DNA of 64,000 nucleotides from Ruicaihuangia caeni (GCF_029952955.1 NZ_JASATX010000004.1:124001-188000), one strand, 5' to 3'; positions 8,840 to 17,299 are shown, counted from the stretch's first letter. Numbers and translations are program-made. The notes: a model not told the origin generated them from the sequence alone.

Positions 8840-10005
8840 AGGGCGATCTCCGGGTCGAGGAACTCATTGGTGACGAAGTCCTCCGCGGTGAGTCCTGGCG
8901 CGACCTTCTGTCCGCGTTCGCTGAGGAGCGGTGCGACGACCTTGATGTACTCGTTCAAGCGGTCGAGGTCGAAGCTGCCGAACACGCCGTCTGGGCTGTT
9001 CGCCACGATGCCCTCTTCGACAGCGATGGTCGACGACCAATCGACGATGCCCGGGGTCAGCTCCCAGCCGGAGCCGTCGAGCTGGTCGACTACATCCAGC
9101 AGCACCTGGTTGGTGGGCGCCGGGTCGTGGGCGTAGTCGACCGCAGCCTGTTGGAACAGCGGTACGAGCTTCTCGAGGCAGGGTCGTTGGGCCTCGAGCT
9201 GGTCGGCACGGATGCTGACCTGGCTCGTGTAGGCGTCGTACTCATCGCCGACGCTCACGTACTTCACGGGCTTTCCCCACGCGGGAACGTCGTGCTCGTA
9301 CTTGTAGACCTCGCTGGTGAGCAGGCCCTGCTGCAGCACCTTGCCCTCTTCGAGCACGAATCGGGCGGGGTCTCCCTTGTAGGAGGCGTCGATCTGCGCA
9401 GGGTCGAGCAGGTCGAGGCTGGTCAGCACGTCGAGGTAGGGCGCACCCTCCCACGCGAGCACGGTCTCGCCCGACTCCTTCACCTCGGTGAGGTTCTTGA
9501 AGTCCCACTCGTCGTCGCCCCAGAAGAAGACGAGCGGCGTTTTCACCGCGTAGGTGAACACCGACACCGTCGGGAAATCCTGCGAGGCGCCGATTGAGTC
9601 GTCGGTGGTGGTGATGCCGAACGTGATGGAGTCGTCGGAGTAGAGCTGCGCGAGCGGCAGTTGACCGCCGGTCGCCGGCCCGCCGGCGCGGATTTCGAGA
9701 TCGATGCCCGTGCTTCCGAGCGGTCCGGTGTAGGTGTACTTCTCAGCATCCACTTCGCCGGCGTCGCCGATGAGCTGGTAGGTCCAGCCGTGGTCCGCTT
9801 GTGGCCACCAGTTCCACTGGATGCTGACGGTCGATGGGCAGACGTCGGCGAGCGGTGTGGTGTAGCGCGCGGCGGCGCTGCCCTCGATGACCGCGTTCTG
9901 CTCGGGCGCCGAGGCTCCGCTGTCGGTCTCGGTGGCGCACGCGGCGAGTGAGGCGGTGAGCGCGGCTGCGGTCAGCACAGCCGCCGCGGTGGTTCGTTTC
10001 TTCAT
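8836..10005 (-). CDS. ABC transporter substrate-binding lipoprotein (NitT/TauT, NMT1/THI5-like)
   Basis: Secreted lipoprotein of 389 residues. The start MKKRTT is preceded by AAGGA seven bases away; a hydrophobic stretch then leads to the lipobox LAAC with Cys at residue 23. The mature part (QWNWWPQADHGWTYQLIGDAG, GGQLPLAQLYSDDSITFGITTTDD) has the layout of NMT1/THI5-type periplasmic binding proteins that serve the NitD/NitC-type ABC systems encoded upstream. It probably binds a small planar or sulfonate-type compound outside the membrane. About 140 non-coding bases lie between it and the amidohydrolase gene; the downstream CMD gene overlaps it by four bases. Confidence 0.85.
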   Translation of the reverse strand: MKKRTTAAAVLTAAALTASLAACATETDSGASAPEQNAVIEGSAAARYTTPLADVCPSTVSIQWNWWPQADHGWTYQLIGDAGEVDAEKYTYTGPLGSTGIDLEIRAGGPATGGQLPLAQLYSDDSITFGITTTDDSIGASQDFPTVSVFTYAVKTPLVFFWGDDEWDFKNLTEVKESGETVLAWEGAPYLDVLTSLDLLDPAQIDASYKGDPARFVLEEGKVLQQGLLTSEVYKYEHDVPAWGKPVKYVSVGDEYDAYTSQVSIRADQLEAQRPCLEKLVPLFQQAAVDYAHDPAPTNQVLLDVVDQLDGSGWELTPGIVDWSSTIAVEEGIVANSPDGVFGSFDLDRLNEYIKVVAPLLSERGQKVAPGLTAEDFVTNEFLDPEIAL

Positions 10006-10144
10006 GGGAATCCTTGTCAATCAGAGAGGTCGTTCAGGTCGTCGGTCGTGGAGCACGGCTGCGCGGGATGCCGGCGACCGCCGCGCCGCTCGTTCGACCG
10101 CAGCAGGCTGCTGTGCTCGGTCTGTCGTTGGCGGGGTGCCGCGG

Positions 10145-11521
10145 TCAGCGGCCGGCTGTCGGCATTCGGTCGGTGGCCGTCACCGGTCGCCGGTTCCGGC
10201 GGTGCCCACCGTGCTCGCCTGCCAGGCGGCGCGTGCCGCCGGACGGGTCGAGGGGCGCCTGCCATTCGGTGACGGCCGTGCGCGACACGACGCGGCCCCG
10301 CCGGAACACGATGCGCTCGGCCGGAGCCCGGCCGATGAGGTCGGCGAGCGAGGTGGCACGCACCGCGACGAGATCGGCGTCGGACCCCGGGACGAGATCG
10401 ACGGGCGGCGCCCCGACCACCGCGCGGGCAGCGTCGGTGATCGCGCTCAGCGCCGTGTGCAATGGGCGGTGGCCCGCGGTGACGAGCAGTGACGCGGTCT
10501 CGAGCGGGTCGGCTCTTCCAACCGGGTTGAACGGATCTGCGATGTTGTCGGCGCCCGCCGCGACGGTCACTGCGGCGTCGCCGAGCGAGTCGAGCGCCGT
10601 GATCCCGCGCGGGTGCCTCGCGGTGCCCGACACGGCCGCGCGGCCCTGAAGGTAGAGGTTCGACTGCGGAAGGGTCACCACCCCGACGCCGCTTGCGGCC
10701 AGTCGGCGTGCGACGTCTCGCTGCACCGCAGGCGTTTGTGATGCGAGGCTCACGATGTGGCCGACGGTGATCGGGTGGTCGAAGCGCTCGGCGAGCTCGG
10801 TCACGAGCGGCAGGAGGAACACACCCGGGTCGGTCGTCTCGTCGATGTGCAGATCGAGCGGGAGCCCTGCGTCACGGGCAAGGGCCGCAAGGCGCGCCAG
10901 CGCGGCGGGCGGGTCGACGTCGAGACTGGGAGCGCCGCCGACGCCGTCGACGCCGAGTTCGATCGCGCCATGCAGCGCGCGCGTGTGGGCGACGGCATCC
11001 GACCCGCTCGTCGGAAGCGCATGGCCCGCGATGACCTGCAGTTCGACGAGCCCGCTGAACTGCTCGCGCAGGGCGAGCAACGCACGCACTGCCGCGAGGC
11101 CGGTGTCGGCTGCCGTATCGACGTGAGTGCGCAGCACTGTGACCCCGCTCGCGAGCGCTCGCCGCAGCGTCGACTCCGCTCGACGGTAGACGTCGTCTTC
11201 GGTGAGCAGCGGACGCTCTCGCAGCCAGGCTGCGATCGCACCATCGAGATCTCCGGTGGGGTTCGGAGCCCGATCGATGGTGAGCGTCTTATCGAGGTGA
11301 GTGTGCGGTTCGACGAAGGAGGGCAGCACGATGAAGCCGCTCAGATCGTGCAGTTCGGTGCCGTCGAGCCGCTCGGCAGCATCGTCGATCGCCGTGCGCG
11401 AGTGCGACAACGAGCCCGGCGCGCCCACCTCGTCGATGACCCCGTCGACGACGCCGATGTCGATCGCTTCGCCATCGATCGTGCGCGCCCCCAGCAGGAG
11501 CGCGCGGCCGGGTGCGCTCAT
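10145..11521 (-). CDS. Amidohydrolase family protein (cytosine deaminase/CodA-like)
   Basis: Metal-dependent TIM-barrel hydrolase, 458 residues. The metal site is PSFVEPHTHLDKTLT (His73 and His75), followed by TVLRTHVDT, LDLHIDETTDPG and VGHIVSLA, then AGADNIADPFNP, where an Asp completes the centre. This pattern is that of the CodA/AtzC branch (cytosine deaminase, N-isopropylammelide hydrolase) rather than dihydroorotase. Predicted reaction is hydrolytic deamination or amide cleavage of a nitrogen heterocycle. The start (ATG at 11521) overlaps the permease stop by four bases. The C-terminal 25 residues are Arg/Gly-rich and look disordered. Co-transcription with an importer supports a catabolic role. 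Confidence 0.87.
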   Translation of the reverse strand: MSAPGRALLLGARTIDGEAIDIGVVDGVIDEVGAPGSLSHSRTAIDDAAERLDGTELHDLSGFIVLPSFVEPHTHLDKTLTIDRAPNPTGDLDGAIAAWLRERPLLTEDDVYRRAESTLRRALASGVTVLRTHVDTAADTGLAAVRALLALREQFSGLVELQVIAGHALPTSGSDAVAHTRALHGAIELGVDGVGGAPSLDVDPPAALARLAALARDAGLPLDLHIDETTDPGVFLLPLVTELAERFDHPITVGHIVSLASQTPAVQRDVARRLAASGVGVVTLPQSNLYLQGRAAVSGTARHPRGITALDSLGDAAVTVAAGADNIADPFNPVGRADPLETASLLVTAGHRPLHTALSAITDAARAVVGAPPVDLVPGSDADLVAVRATSLADLIGRAPAERIVFRRGRVVSRTAVTEWQAPLDPSGGTRRLAGEHGGHRRNRRPVTATDRMPTAGR

Positions 11522-12351
11522 TGCGACGTCCTCGCCGACTCGTGCCATGAGCCGATCAGCAGCCGGGTGATGAGACCGAAGCCCCAGAACACCAGCAGCC
11601 CGAAGGCAGAGGTGATGAAGACGCCGGCGAAGAGCTGTTCAGGCATGAGCCGCTGCGTGTAGCCGTCGAGCAGACGGCCGATGCCGGCCTGCCCCTGCCT
11701 GAAGAAGAAGTCGCCGACGATCGCGCCAGTGACCGACATGCCGGCCGAGGTGCGCCAGCCCGTCGTCATCGCGGGGAGCGCCCCGGGGAGCAGCAGCTTC
11801 GTGACGGTGTGCCAGCGCCCGGCGCGGCGAAGCCTGAACAGGTCGCGGTGATCGCGTTCGGCCGATTGCAGGCCGAAGAGCGTGCTGGTGATGATCGGGA
11901 ACAGCGCGATGAGCACGCAGACGAGCACTCGGCTGCCGAACCCGTAACCGAACCAGAACCCGATGAGGGGCACGAGCGCGAGCACGGGAATGGTCTGGAG
12001 CACGACCGCCCAGGGGTAGATCGACTGCTCCACCCAGACCGCCTGACTCATCACCAGCGCGAGCACGGTGCCGATCACTATCGACAGCACGAGGCCGACG
12101 AGCGCGACCTGCGCGGTCGCGAGCAGCCCGTCGATGATCTCACCGCGGTTCCGGGGGTCGAGCAGCCCGACCGCGACCACCTGCCCCGGCGGTGGCAGCA
12201 GGAAGCGCTTGTGCTGTTCGAGCCCATACGTGCTGAACAGCCACCAGAGCGTCACGACCGCTGCGAAGACGATGAACGGCGCCGCGATGCGCCGAACGCG
12301 CTTCGCGGGAGCGTCGGCGGTTCGCCTCACGCGGCTCAGCGGCGCGCTCAT
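11518..12351 (-). CDS. ABC transporter permease (SsuC/TauC/NitB type)
   Basis: Inner-membrane permease, 277 residues, with six predicted membrane segments (for example FIVFAAVVTLWWLFSTYG, LVLSIVIGTVLALVM, VLVCVLIALFPIITSTLFG). The coupling-helix motif is seen at RAGRWHTVTKLLLPGALPAMTTGWR. The N-terminus after the start is Arg-rich and cytoplasmic. It overlaps the ATPase gene upstream and the amidohydrolase gene downstream by four bases each, so one operon is clear. Substrate follows the binding protein and is not known. Confidence 0.88.
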   Translation of the reverse strand: MSAPLSRVRRTADAPAKRVRRIAAPFIVFAAVVTLWWLFSTYGLEQHKRFLLPPPGQVVAVGLLDPRNRGEIIDGLLATAQVALVGLVLSIVIGTVLALVMSQAVWVEQSIYPWAVVLQTIPVLALVPLIGFWFGYGFGSRVLVCVLIALFPIITSTLFGLQSAERDHRDLFRLRRAGRWHTVTKLLLPGALPAMTTGWRTSAGMSVTGAIVGDFFFRQGQAGIGRLLDGYTQRLMPEQLFAGVFITSAFGLLVFWGFGLITRLLIGSWHESARTSQ

Positions 12352-13196
12352 GAGTGCGCTCGCAAGGCTTCGGAGACCTCGGAGGCGACCCGGGAGAAGG
12401 CGGCGTCGAAGCGCAGGGCGGGCGAACGGTCGTGGTCGAACGGAACCTCGAGCTCGGCGACGATCCTGCCGGGTCTGGCCGACATGACGAGCACACGCGT
12501 GCTCAAGTACACGGCCTCCGCGATCGAGTGCGTGACGAAGAGCCCGGCGAAGCGTTCACGCGCGAAGATGGCGAGGAGCTCGTCGTTGAGCCGTTCACGG
12601 CTGATCTCATCGAGCGCGCCGAACGGTTCGTCGAACAGGAACACCCCCGGGCGGAGCGTGAGGGCCCGCGCGATCGATACCCGCATCCGCATGCCGCCCG
12701 AGAGAGCGAGGGGCCGGTGCTGTTCGAACCCGGCGAGCCCGGTCAACGCGATCGCGTCGGCGGCGAGCGCCCGCCGGGTCGCGCGGTCGATGCCTTCGAG
12801 TTCGGCCAGCAGTTCGACATTGCGCTGCACCGTGCGCCAGGGCAGCAGGCTCGCGTCTTGGAAGATGTAGCCGACTTCGCCGTTGACCTCGACGCTCCCG
12901 CTCGACACGGTGTCGAGCCCTGAGGCGAGCCGGAGCAACGTTGACTTTCCGCAGCCCGAGGGCCCCACGAGGGAGACGAACTCGCCCGGTGCGACGGCGA
13001 AGCTCGTGGACGACAGCGCTTCCGTGCCGCCTCGATACGTCTTCGCTGCCTTTCGGAAGCGAATGCCCTCTGCGGTGGGCTCTTCGAACGGCTGCACGTG
13101 TGGCGGACGGCCCGGCTGCGCGCTGTGGTCGGCCGAGGCGTGCGCGGCCGACGTCGGCGCGATGCGCTCCTCGCGCTGCGTGTCGATGACCGGCAT
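12348..13196 (-). CDS. ABC transporter ATP-binding protein (SsuB/TauB/NitD type), first gene of operon
   Basis: ATPase of 282 residues with Walker A GPSGCGKST, signature ALSGGMRMRVSIARAL and Walker B GVFLFDEPFGALD, followed by the His switch FVTHSIAEAVYLSTRV. This is the nitrate/sulfonate/taurine importer type. The first 50 residues are an extra Pro/Ala/His-rich stretch before the usual FRKAAKTY start. A strong ribosome site, AGAGGGGGAAG, sits just upstream on the reverse strand. It opens the seven-gene operon running to 6201. A possible -10 box TACCGT lies within the 264-base upstream gap. Confidence 0.88.
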   Translation of the reverse strand: MPVIDTQREERIAPTSAAHASADHSAQPGRPPHVQPFEEPTAEGIRFRKAAKTYRGGTEALSSTSFAVAPGEFVSLVGPSGCGKSTLLRLASGLDTVSSGSVEVNGEVGYIFQDASLLPWRTVQRNVELLAELEGIDRATRRALAADAIALTGLAGFEQHRPLALSGGMRMRVSIARALTLRPGVFLFDEPFGALDEISRERLNDELLAIFARERFAGLFVTHSIAEAVYLSTRVLVMSARPGRIVAELEVPFDHDRSPALRFDAAFSRVASEVSEALRAHS

Positions 13197-13439
13197 GCTG
13201 CTTCCCCCTCTGCGTCGTTCGTCGGCCCCGAAATGCCGCTGCGCTCACGCCTGCCGCATGGCCCCGTCAGGACGAGGCATCGCGGCGGCGAGTGTTGCGC
13301 GGCGCGCTCTGGCCGACTTCGAAACGGTGTCGTGGCGGCAACGGTAGACGCGACGGGCGGCGCTGCGGCGCCAGGTTTCGCCATGTGACCGCGTGTGCCG
13401 TCGTATGACGTTCTGCTTCGCTGGATGACACGATGTCGT

Positions 13440-13453
13440 GGCGCGATCGCGCC
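13440..13453 (-). terminator. Short palindrome just after ppm1, possible terminator
   Basis: A perfect 14-base palindrome, GGCGCGATCGCGCC, lies 7 bases after the stop of the mannosyltransferase gene on the reverse strand. It could fold as a 5-bp stem with a GATC loop. No T-run follows, so it is a weak candidate terminator or a protein-binding site. The rest of the 264-base gap up to the ABC operon shows no gene; it carries the ribosome site and probable promoter of that operon. Confidence 0.35.
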
Positions 13454-13460
13454 GGAGTCC

Positions 13461-14312
13461 CTACGCTCGTGTGGTTCGGCGGAAGCGCTTCAGAAGCCCC
13501 CACCACGTGACACGGAGCATCGCTTCGACGACGATCGCCGAGCTCATCTTCGACCGGCCCTGTGTTCGCTCGACGAACGTGATGGGCACCTCGTCGATGC
13601 CGATGCCGGCTTCCTGCGCCCTGCGTGCCAGGTCGACCTGGAAGCAGTAGCCGCGCGACACGACACGATCGAGGGGCAGGCGGCGCAGGGCACCAGCGCG
13701 CCAGACACGGTAACCCGCCGTGGTGTCGCGCACCGGCAGGCCGAGCATCGCCCGCGCATAGCTGTTGCCGGCACGGCTCAGCCACTCGCGGTGCCTCGGC
13801 CAATGAGCGATCGTGCCGCCGGCCACCCAACGCGATCCGATGACGAGCCCCGGCGTGTCGACCGCCTGGGCGGGGGCTGCGGTGTGGCGCCCGGCTGCGG
13901 GCAGCGCATCGTCGAGGCCCGCTCCTCCGGTCGAGCCGGTCTCGCTCGCCTGATCGGACGAGGCGACAGGACCCAACCGCTCGAGCATCGCAGGCAGAGC
14001 GGATGCCGGATGCGAGCCGTCGGCATCCATCTGCACGATCACGTCGTAGTCGCGATCGAGGGCCCACGCGAAGCCGTCGAGGTAGGCGCCGCCGAGTCCT
14101 GTCTTGCTCGATCGGTGCAGCACGTTCACTCGCGGATCGCGCTCGGCCAGCGCATCGGCGAGCGCGCCGGTTCCATCCGGACTGGAGTCGTCGACGACCA
14201 GCACATCGGCGTCCGGCTGCTGCTGCAGCAGGAGTGCGATCACGCGCTCGAGGCTGTCCGCCTCGTTGTACGTCGGCGTGATCACGAGCAGGCGCGCGCC
14301 GACTGAAGCCAC
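13461..14312 (-). CDS. ppm1: Polyprenol monophosphomannose synthase (GT2, DPM1-like)
   Basis: GT2 glycosyltransferase of about 283 residues. It has VITPTYNEADSLERVI, VLVVDDSSPDGTG, RSSKTGLGGAYLDGFAWAL and the catalytic DADGSHP (the DXD motif), plus GSRWVAGGTI and RSKMSSAIVVEA near the end. This is the DPM1/Ppm1 family that makes polyprenyl-phosphate-mannose from GDP-mannose for lipoglycan and protein mannosylation. An acidic low-complexity insert of about 40 residues (SSDQASETGSTGG onward) interrupts the domain in the middle and is unusual. Start set at GTG 14312, six bases after a CACAAT box, so probably leaderless; GTG 14318 is the alternative. Confidence 0.9.
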   Translation of the reverse strand: MASVGARLLVITPTYNEADSLERVIALLLQQQPDADVLVVDDSSPDGTGALADALAERDPRVNVLHRSSKTGLGGAYLDGFAWALDRDYDVIVQMDADGSHPASALPAMLERLGPVASSDQASETGSTGGAGLDDALPAAGRHTAAPAQAVDTPGLVIGSRWVAGGTIAHWPRHREWLSRAGNSYARAMLGLPVRDTTAGYRVWRAGALRRLPLDRVVSRGYCFQVDLARRAQEAGIGIDEVPITFVERTQGRSKMSSAIVVEAMLRVTWWGLLKRFRRTTRA

Positions 14313-14318
14313 CGGCAC

Positions 14319-14324
14319 ATTGTG
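14319..14324 (-). promoter_or_regulatory. -10 box of ppm1, leaderless arrangement
   Basis: On the reverse strand CACAAT is followed by six bases and then the GTG at 14312. With the usual 6-7 base distance from -10 to transcription start, the mRNA would begin at the start codon. The forward gene at 31041 has the same CACAAT-6-GTG layout. Confidence 0.5.
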
Positions 14325-14396
14325 CCAGCCCTCGCGCTATTCCGCCCGTGCAGGAGGTCCGTCGCAAGGCGCCGCCGCGATGGACTCGCACCGCGT

Positions 14397-14402
14397 TAGC
14401 CT
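14397..14402 (+). promoter_or_regulatory. -10 box of birA, leaderless arrangement
   Basis: TAGCCT is followed by GGGCGC and the ATG at 14409, with no Shine-Dalgarno sequence. No recognisable -35 box is seen. The divergent ppm1 start lies about 95 bases away, so the two promoters share one short intergenic region. Confidence 0.6.
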
Positions 14403-14408
14403 GGGCGC

Positions 14409-15272
14409 ATGCAGTTCTCCAGGTCGAGGCAGCGATTCCCGCAGCTGCGCGTCGTCGACTCGTCACCCTCGACGAACGACGAACTGCGCGGTTCGAAAGT
14501 GCCCGACTTCAGCATCGTGGTCACCGATCACCAGACCGCGGGCCGCGGCCGCCTCGGCCGCAGCTGGATCTCGCCCGCGGGACAGACGCTCGCGGTCTCA
14601 GTGCTGCTCCGCCCGCGCGACGGTGCAGGCCGGCCGGTCGCCCTCGATCACATCGGCTGGCTGCCGCTGCTGGCCGGTCTCGCGATGGCCGAAGCGGTCG
14701 AGGCGACGCTGCAAGCGCACGGATCGGCAGCTCGCGTCGGGCTGAAGTGGCCGAACGACGTGCAGATCGCCGGGCTGAAGGCGAGCGGCATCCTTTCGGA
14801 GCTCGACCGCGATGCCGTCGTCGTCGGTGCCGGCCTGAATGTCGCCATTCCCGCGGAATCGTTGCCCACGCCTGTCTCGACATCGCTCGCGCTTCACCTG
14901 GGCCGCGCAACGGGCAGCGGTGCGGGCCGCGTCAGCTCTGCGGCATCCAGCGACGCAGGCCCCAGTGCGTTCGGACCCAGCACTGCGGAACTCTGCGACA
15001 TCGCGCTCCTCGCCTTCCTCGAGCGATTCGAGGAGCTGTACCGGCGGTACTGCGCCCACGGTGGCGACGCGGATGCCGCCGGCCTGCGCGCCGAGGTCAC
15101 TGAAGCCTGCACGACGGTCGGCGAGCCAGTGCTCGTGCACCTTCCCGGTGACCAGCGCCTGCGGGGCACGGCCGAGGGCATCGACCACTCGGGTCGGCTG
15201 CTGGTGCGCGCCGAGGACGGTGTCGAGCACGCTGTCGCCGCCGGTGACATCACGCACCTGCGGTATGAATGA
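14409..15272 (+). CDS. birA: Biotin-[acetyl-CoA-carboxylase] ligase
   Basis: Biotin protein ligase of 287 residues without an N-terminal DNA-binding domain (class I). Seen are the substrate loop DHQTAGRGRLGRSW, the lysine motif GLKWPNDV and the ILSE and GAGLNV segments, with an SH3-like C-terminal domain (VHLPGDQRLRGTAEGIDHSG). It attaches biotin to the carboxyl-carrier domain of acyl-CoA carboxylases, which links it functionally to the accD/accE genes about 10 kb to the left. An Ser/Ala/Gly-rich insert (near residues 165-200) lengthens the protein. The gene is probably leaderless and overlaps or abuts the next gene. Confidence 0.93.
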   Translation: MQFSRSRQRFPQLRVVDSSPSTNDELRGSKVPDFSIVVTDHQTAGRGRLGRSWISPAGQTLAVSVLLRPRDGAGRPVALDHIGWLPLLAGLAMAEAVEATLQAHGSAARVGLKWPNDVQIAGLKASGILSELDRDAVVVGAGLNVAIPAESLPTPVSTSLALHLGRATGSGAGRVSSAASSDAGPSAFGPSTAELCDIALLAFLERFEELYRRYCAHGGDADAAGLRAEVTEACTTVGEPVLVHLPGDQRLRGTAEGIDHSGRLLVRAEDGVEHAVAAGDITHLRYE

Positions 15273-15276
15273 GGGC

Positions 15277-15819
15277 ATGTCGCAGCAGCCCGTGACCCGA
15301 GAGCCGGAGGTCGTCATCGCCCGGCTCAGGCCGCACGCGCGGGCGATGTTCTGGCCGACCATCGCACTGATCGCGATCTGCGCCGCAACCGGATACTTCA
15401 TCGGGAAGTTCCCGGAGCCGTGGTCGCCGTGGATCGTGCTGGCCGGCGCGGCCCTGCTGGCCGTCCTGCTCTGGGTGCTGCCGTACTTCGCCTGGCTCGC
15501 CAGGTACTACACCATCACCACGCGCAGGATCGTGCTGCGCAGCGGGTTCCTGGTGCGAGTGCGCCAAGAACTTCTTCACGGCCGCGGCTATGACGTGACC
15601 GTGAGGAAGAACGGCCTGCAGACGCTGTTCCGCACCGGAGACGTGCTGATCAACACAGGGCTCGAGCATCCGACCGTGTTGCGCGATGTGCCCGACGCCG
15701 ATCTCGTGCAGGCCGCACTGCACGATCTGGTGGAGCAAGGGCAGACGATGATGGCCGGGATCCGTCAGCGCGAGCAGGCTCGGCCCCATGACGAGACGAC
15801 CGTCTGGGGCAGTCGATAG
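15277..15819 (+). CDS. Membrane protein with bacterial PH domain (bPH2/DUF304)
   Basis: A 180-residue protein with two membrane helices (MFWPTIALIAICAATGYFIG and WIVLAGAALLAVLLWVLPYF) followed by the PH-like segment YYTITTRRIVLRSGFLVRVRQELL. This is the usual layout of the YdbS/DUF304-type PH-domain membrane proteins. The function is not established; in actinobacteria the gene often sits beside birA and purK. ATG 15277 is chosen; ATG 15265, overlapping the birA stop, is an alternative and neither has a well-placed ribosome site. Translation coupled to birA is likely. Confidence 0.82.
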   Translation: MSQQPVTREPEVVIARLRPHARAMFWPTIALIAICAATGYFIGKFPEPWSPWIVLAGAALLAVLLWVLPYFAWLARYYTITTRRIVLRSGFLVRVRQELLHGRGYDVTVRKNGLQTLFRTGDVLINTGLEHPTVLRDVPDADLVQAALHDLVEQGQTMMAGIRQREQARPHDETTVWGSR

Positions 15820-15908
15820 GTCGTCGGGCCGCGCTGCGCAAGCCGGCAACCGCGACGCCCTATCGTGAACGCTCTGCGTCGCCTGCGTGTCGCTTCGGCG
15901 AAAAGGGG

Positions 15909-15937
15909 TGACGCGGGCGCTTCGCCGCCGCTAGTGT
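15909..15937 (+). promoter_or_regulatory. Promoter of UDP-glucose dehydrogenase gene, leaderless
   Basis: TGACGC at 15909-15914, a 17-base spacer and TAGTGT at 15932-15937 form a standard -35/-10 pair; GCAGAC then leads to the GTG at 15944. The transcript would start at the initiation codon. Confidence 0.6.
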
Positions 15938-15943
15938 GCAGAC

Positions 15944-17239
15944 GTGCGGATCTCGGTCATCGGCTGTGGATACCTGGGGGCCGTCCACGCCGCCAGCATG
16001 GCGAAACTGGGCCACGACGTCGTCGGCATCGACGTCGATCCGGCGCGGGTCGAGACCCTCGCCCGAGGAATCGCGCCCTTCTTCGAACCAGGGCTGAGCG
16101 AGCTGCTCGTCGAAGCCCGGGACCGCTTGCGCTTCAGCGTCGATATGGGCGCGGTGCGGGATGCCGACCTGCACTTCATCGCGGTCGGGACGCCCCAGCA
16201 ACCCGATAGCAACGCGGCAGACCTCCGCTATGTCGAAGCCGCGATCGACGGCCTGCTTCCGCACCTCAGCGCCGGTGACCTGGTCGTGGGCAAATCGACC
16301 GTTCCCGTCGGCACCGCCGCGCGTCTCGCCGAACGCGTCGCAACGACTGGCGCAAGGCTCGCGTGGAACCCCGAGTTCCTGCGCGAAGGGTTCGCCATCA
16401 ACGACACGCTGAGCCCCGATCGCCTCGTGTACGGCATCGCCCCCGGTGATGTAGCGGCGGTCACAGTGCTCGACGAGGTCTATGCGGGCGCGATCAAGGC
16501 CGGCACCCCCCGCATCGTCACCGACTACGCCACCGCTGAACTCGTCAAGGTCGCCGCGAACGCATTTCTCGCCACCAAGATCTCATTCATCAACGCCATG
16601 GCAGAGATCGCCGAGGCGACTGGCGCCGACGTGACTCAACTCGCGGATGCGATCGGTCACGACCCCCGCATCGGCCGCCGCTTCCTGAACGCGGGGCTCG
16701 GGTTCGGAGGGGGATGCCTGCCCAAAGACATCCGCGGCTTCATGGCCCGCGCCGAAGAGCTCGGCGTCGACCAGGCGCTCAGCTTCTTGAGCGAGGTCGA
16801 CGCCATCAACCTCAGACGCCGCAGCCGGATGGTCGACCTGACGCGCGAGTCGGTCGGAGGGTCGCTCGAGGGCAAGAACATCGCGGTCTTCGGCCTCGCC
16901 TTCAAGCCCGACTCCGATGACGTGCGCGACTCTCCCGCGCTCGATGTCGCCATGCATCTGCTCGACGAGGGCGCGCACGTCGTCGCCACGGACCCGAAGG
17001 CGATCGAGACTGCCCGATCGAAGTGCCCCGGGCTCGACTATGCGCCGGATGCCGCGACCGCCGCCCGTGACGCAGACGCGATCGTCGTGGTCACCGAGTG
17101 GGCGCAGTACAAGACGCTCGACCCGCACGGCCTTGCACCGCTGGTCGCGGCGAGAGTGATCATCGACGGCCGCAATTGCCTCGACCCCGCGGTCTGGCGG
17201 GCCGCCGGATGGCACTATCGCGCCCTCGGGCGCCCCTAG
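15944..17239 (+). CDS. ugd: UDP-glucose 6-dehydrogenase
   Basis: A 431-residue NAD-dependent nucleotide-sugar dehydrogenase. The Rossmann motif VIGCGYLGAVHAASMAKLGHD opens the protein. ELVKVAANAFLATKISFINAMAE carries the Lys/Asn pair, and GLGFGGGCLPKDIRGF holds the catalytic Cys. The C-terminal domain includes LAFKPDSDDVRDSPALDVA. This pattern fits Ugd (UDP-glucose to UDP-glucuronate) rather than the WecC/WbpA branch seen at 37234-38523. It would supply glucuronic acid for surface glycans. It is an isolated envelope gene between birA and purK. Confidence 0.9.
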   Translation: MRISVIGCGYLGAVHAASMAKLGHDVVGIDVDPARVETLARGIAPFFEPGLSELLVEARDRLRFSVDMGAVRDADLHFIAVGTPQQPDSNAADLRYVEAAIDGLLPHLSAGDLVVGKSTVPVGTAARLAERVATTGARLAWNPEFLREGFAINDTLSPDRLVYGIAPGDVAAVTVLDEVYAGAIKAGTPRIVTDYATAELVKVAANAFLATKISFINAMAEIAEATGADVTQLADAIGHDPRIGRRFLNAGLGFGGGCLPKDIRGFMARAEELGVDQALSFLSEVDAINLRRRSRMVDLTRESVGGSLEGKNIAVFGLAFKPDSDDVRDSPALDVAMHLLDEGAHVVATDPKAIETARSKCPGLDYAPDAATAARDADAIVVVTEWAQYKTLDPHGLAPLVAARVIIDGRNCLDPAVWRAAGWHYRALGRP

Positions 17240-17299
17240 GCAGTGCGCGCATCCTCCGACTTCCACTTCTCTCCGGGTGTCCGCGCCAGTCCCTCGATT

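Noticed and set aside
13197-13475. Riboswitch (TPP or guanidine/ykkC type) upstream of the NitT-type operon
   Set aside because: A TAGGGACTCCGG string resembled the ykkC core, but its TAG is the ppm1 stop codon and the other conserved ykkC blocks are missing. The TPP element CTGAGA and its partner were not found on the reverse strand.
15944-17239. Ugd as the WbpA step of the amino-uronate pathway
   Set aside because: Its motif wording (GFGGGCLPKD) is that of UDP-glucose dehydrogenases, whereas the protein at 37234-38523 has GGHCIPVYP as in UDP-HexNAc dehydrogenases and lies closer to the pathway genes.
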